Assembly (NCBI GenBank): GCA_003477185.1
Contig: DMTJ01000589.1
Span: 1 to 5,324 of the forward strand
Source of the DNA: Lentisphaeria bacterium
GTDB taxonomy: Bacteria; Verrucomicrobiota; Lentisphaeria; JABSQK01; UBA12247
Direction: 5' to 3'
Length of the DNA stretch: 5,324 nt
Part shown: positions 4,585-5,324 of the stretch, piece by piece
Numbering within the stretch: position 1 is the stretch's first letter
How the letters are laid out: the number at the start of each line of letters is the position of its first letter
Translations under genes and position numbers: made by a program
The notes under the pieces: model-generated
What the model was told of the DNA's origin: nothing
The model's database searches: none
The model's input: only the letters and a program-made list of their open reading frames with translations

Positions 4585-5324
4585 TCAGGTGGCGGCCAAA
4601 TCTGGCGCGGTCAACGGATGATGACAGGCCACCGTGGTCCCGGCTTGGCGGTGCAAGCTCGGCCGCTCTACGTGGCAGCGCTCTGAAGCCAGCGGGCAAC
4701 GAGGGTGAAACGGACAGCCAGGGGGTGGTGCCAAGGGCGACGGGACATCGCCGCTGCTGATCACTGGCGATAGCTCAGCACCAATCTGTGGCACGGCGTC
4801 GATCAGCGCCCGGGTGTACGGGTGTTGCGGGGAAGCGAATAGCTCCGCAGTGGTCCCGTGCTCGACAATACGTCCGAGATACATCACCGCGACACGGTCA
4901 GCGATATAGCGCACAACTCCAAGATCATGCGTGATAAACAGGTAGGCCAGGCCGCGGCGCGATTGGATTTCCTCGAGCAGATTGAGGATCTGCGCCTGCA
5001 CGGAGACGTCCAGAGCACTTGTCGGCTCGTCCAGAACCAGAAAGTCTGGCTCAAGAATGATGGCGCGCGCGATACTGATACGCTGGCGCTGCCCCCCCGA
5101 GAACTCGTGCGGGTAGCGGTCTGCGATGTCCGCAGACAGGCCCACTTCCGCGAGCGCGTCGGCCACGCGCTTCTGAACGTCACCCGAACTCAAGCTGCGA
5201 TGCACTTGGAGTCCCTCGCCCACGATCTGGGCCACGCGCATGCGGGGGGAGAGGGATGAGAAGGGATCCTGAAACACAATCTGCATGCGACGCCGCAGGT
5301 CCGTTATTGCCCCGTGATCCAGAT
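4585..5324 (-). CDS. Dpp/Opp-family peptide ABC transporter ATP-binding protein (N-terminus outside window)
   Basis: Cytoplasmic ATPase of a peptide/nickel-type ABC importer (DppF/OppF-like). The frame is open to the window edge; 245 residues are visible, and LRRRMQIVFQDP around base 5286 shows that the Met there is internal, not the start. The Walker A part is therefore missing (about 80-100 residues). Counting from that Met: Q-loop FQDPFSSLSPR (5-15), signature FSGGQRQR (62-69), Walker B FLVLDEP (82-88), switch His120 in FITHDLGVV, then the oligopeptide-transporter C-terminal region with QHPYTRAL (154-161) and the Cys pattern CPFHPRC...C (191, 197, 204) plus C221. In some relatives these Cys residues bind an iron-sulphur cluster. 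The permease and binding-protein genes are presumably upstream on the minus strand outside the window. Dipeptide, oligopeptide or another substrate cannot be decided. Confidence 0.93.
   Translation of the reverse strand, partial: LDHGAITDLRRRMQIVFQDPFSSLSPRMRVAQIVGEGLQVHRSLSSGDVQKRVADALAEVGLSADIADRYPHEFSGGQRQRISIARAIILEPDFLVLDEPTSALDVSVQAQILNLLEEIQSRRGLAYLFITHDLGVVRYIADRVAVMYLGRIVEHGTTAELFASPQHPYTRALIDAVPQIGAELSPVISSGDVPSPLAPPPGCPFHPRCPLASERCHVERPSLHRQAGTTVACHHPLTAPDLAAT

Noticed and set aside
4858..5259. Plus-strand open frame of 133 codons opposite the peptide transporter ATPase
   Set aside because: It is the shadow of a clear ABC ATPase coding strand with intact family motifs.

Overview
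The window is ordinary bacterial chromosome of moderate-to-high GC, with six protein genes and one 478-base non-coding gap. No rRNA, tRNA, CRISPR array, transposase or phage gene is visible. The compact gene order, SD-led starts, tmk-holB pair and DivIC/FtsB gene indicate a bacterium, probably Gram-negative. My impression of a Verrucomicrobiota (Opitutae-like) host rests on general protein flavour and would need a taxonomic search.

Layout. Bases 1-1359 (minus strand) hold a two-gene NodI/NodJ-type ABC exporter: an ATPase, then a membrane permease whose start overlaps the ATPase stop (ATGA) and whose C-terminal part lies outside the window. A 151-base divergent promoter region separates it from tmk (1511-2170, plus), which overlaps holB (2148-3170, plus). 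Thymidylate kinase makes dTDP for DNA synthesis and HolB is the delta' subunit of the DNA polymerase III clamp loader, so this pair is a replication operon. Bases 3171-3648 are non-coding, with an AT-rich first part containing phased DnaA-box-like repeats, interleaved inverted repeats, and a promoter in front of a small DivIC/FtsB-like division gene (3649-3924, plus). A strong hairpin with U-tracts on both sides (4011-4046) ends that gene and, from the other side, a small unrecognised acidic protein gene (4076-4366, minus) that has its own promoter and a strong Shine-Dalgarno site. The right end (4585-5324, minus) is the C-terminal part of a Dpp/Opp-family peptide ABC transporter ATPase that enters from outside the window.

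These are separate transcription units rather than one system. The items most worth a second look are the DnaA-box-like repeats beside holB, the possible pseudoknot at 3313-3358, and the unrecognised 96-residue protein. I see no convincing undescribed multi-gene system.
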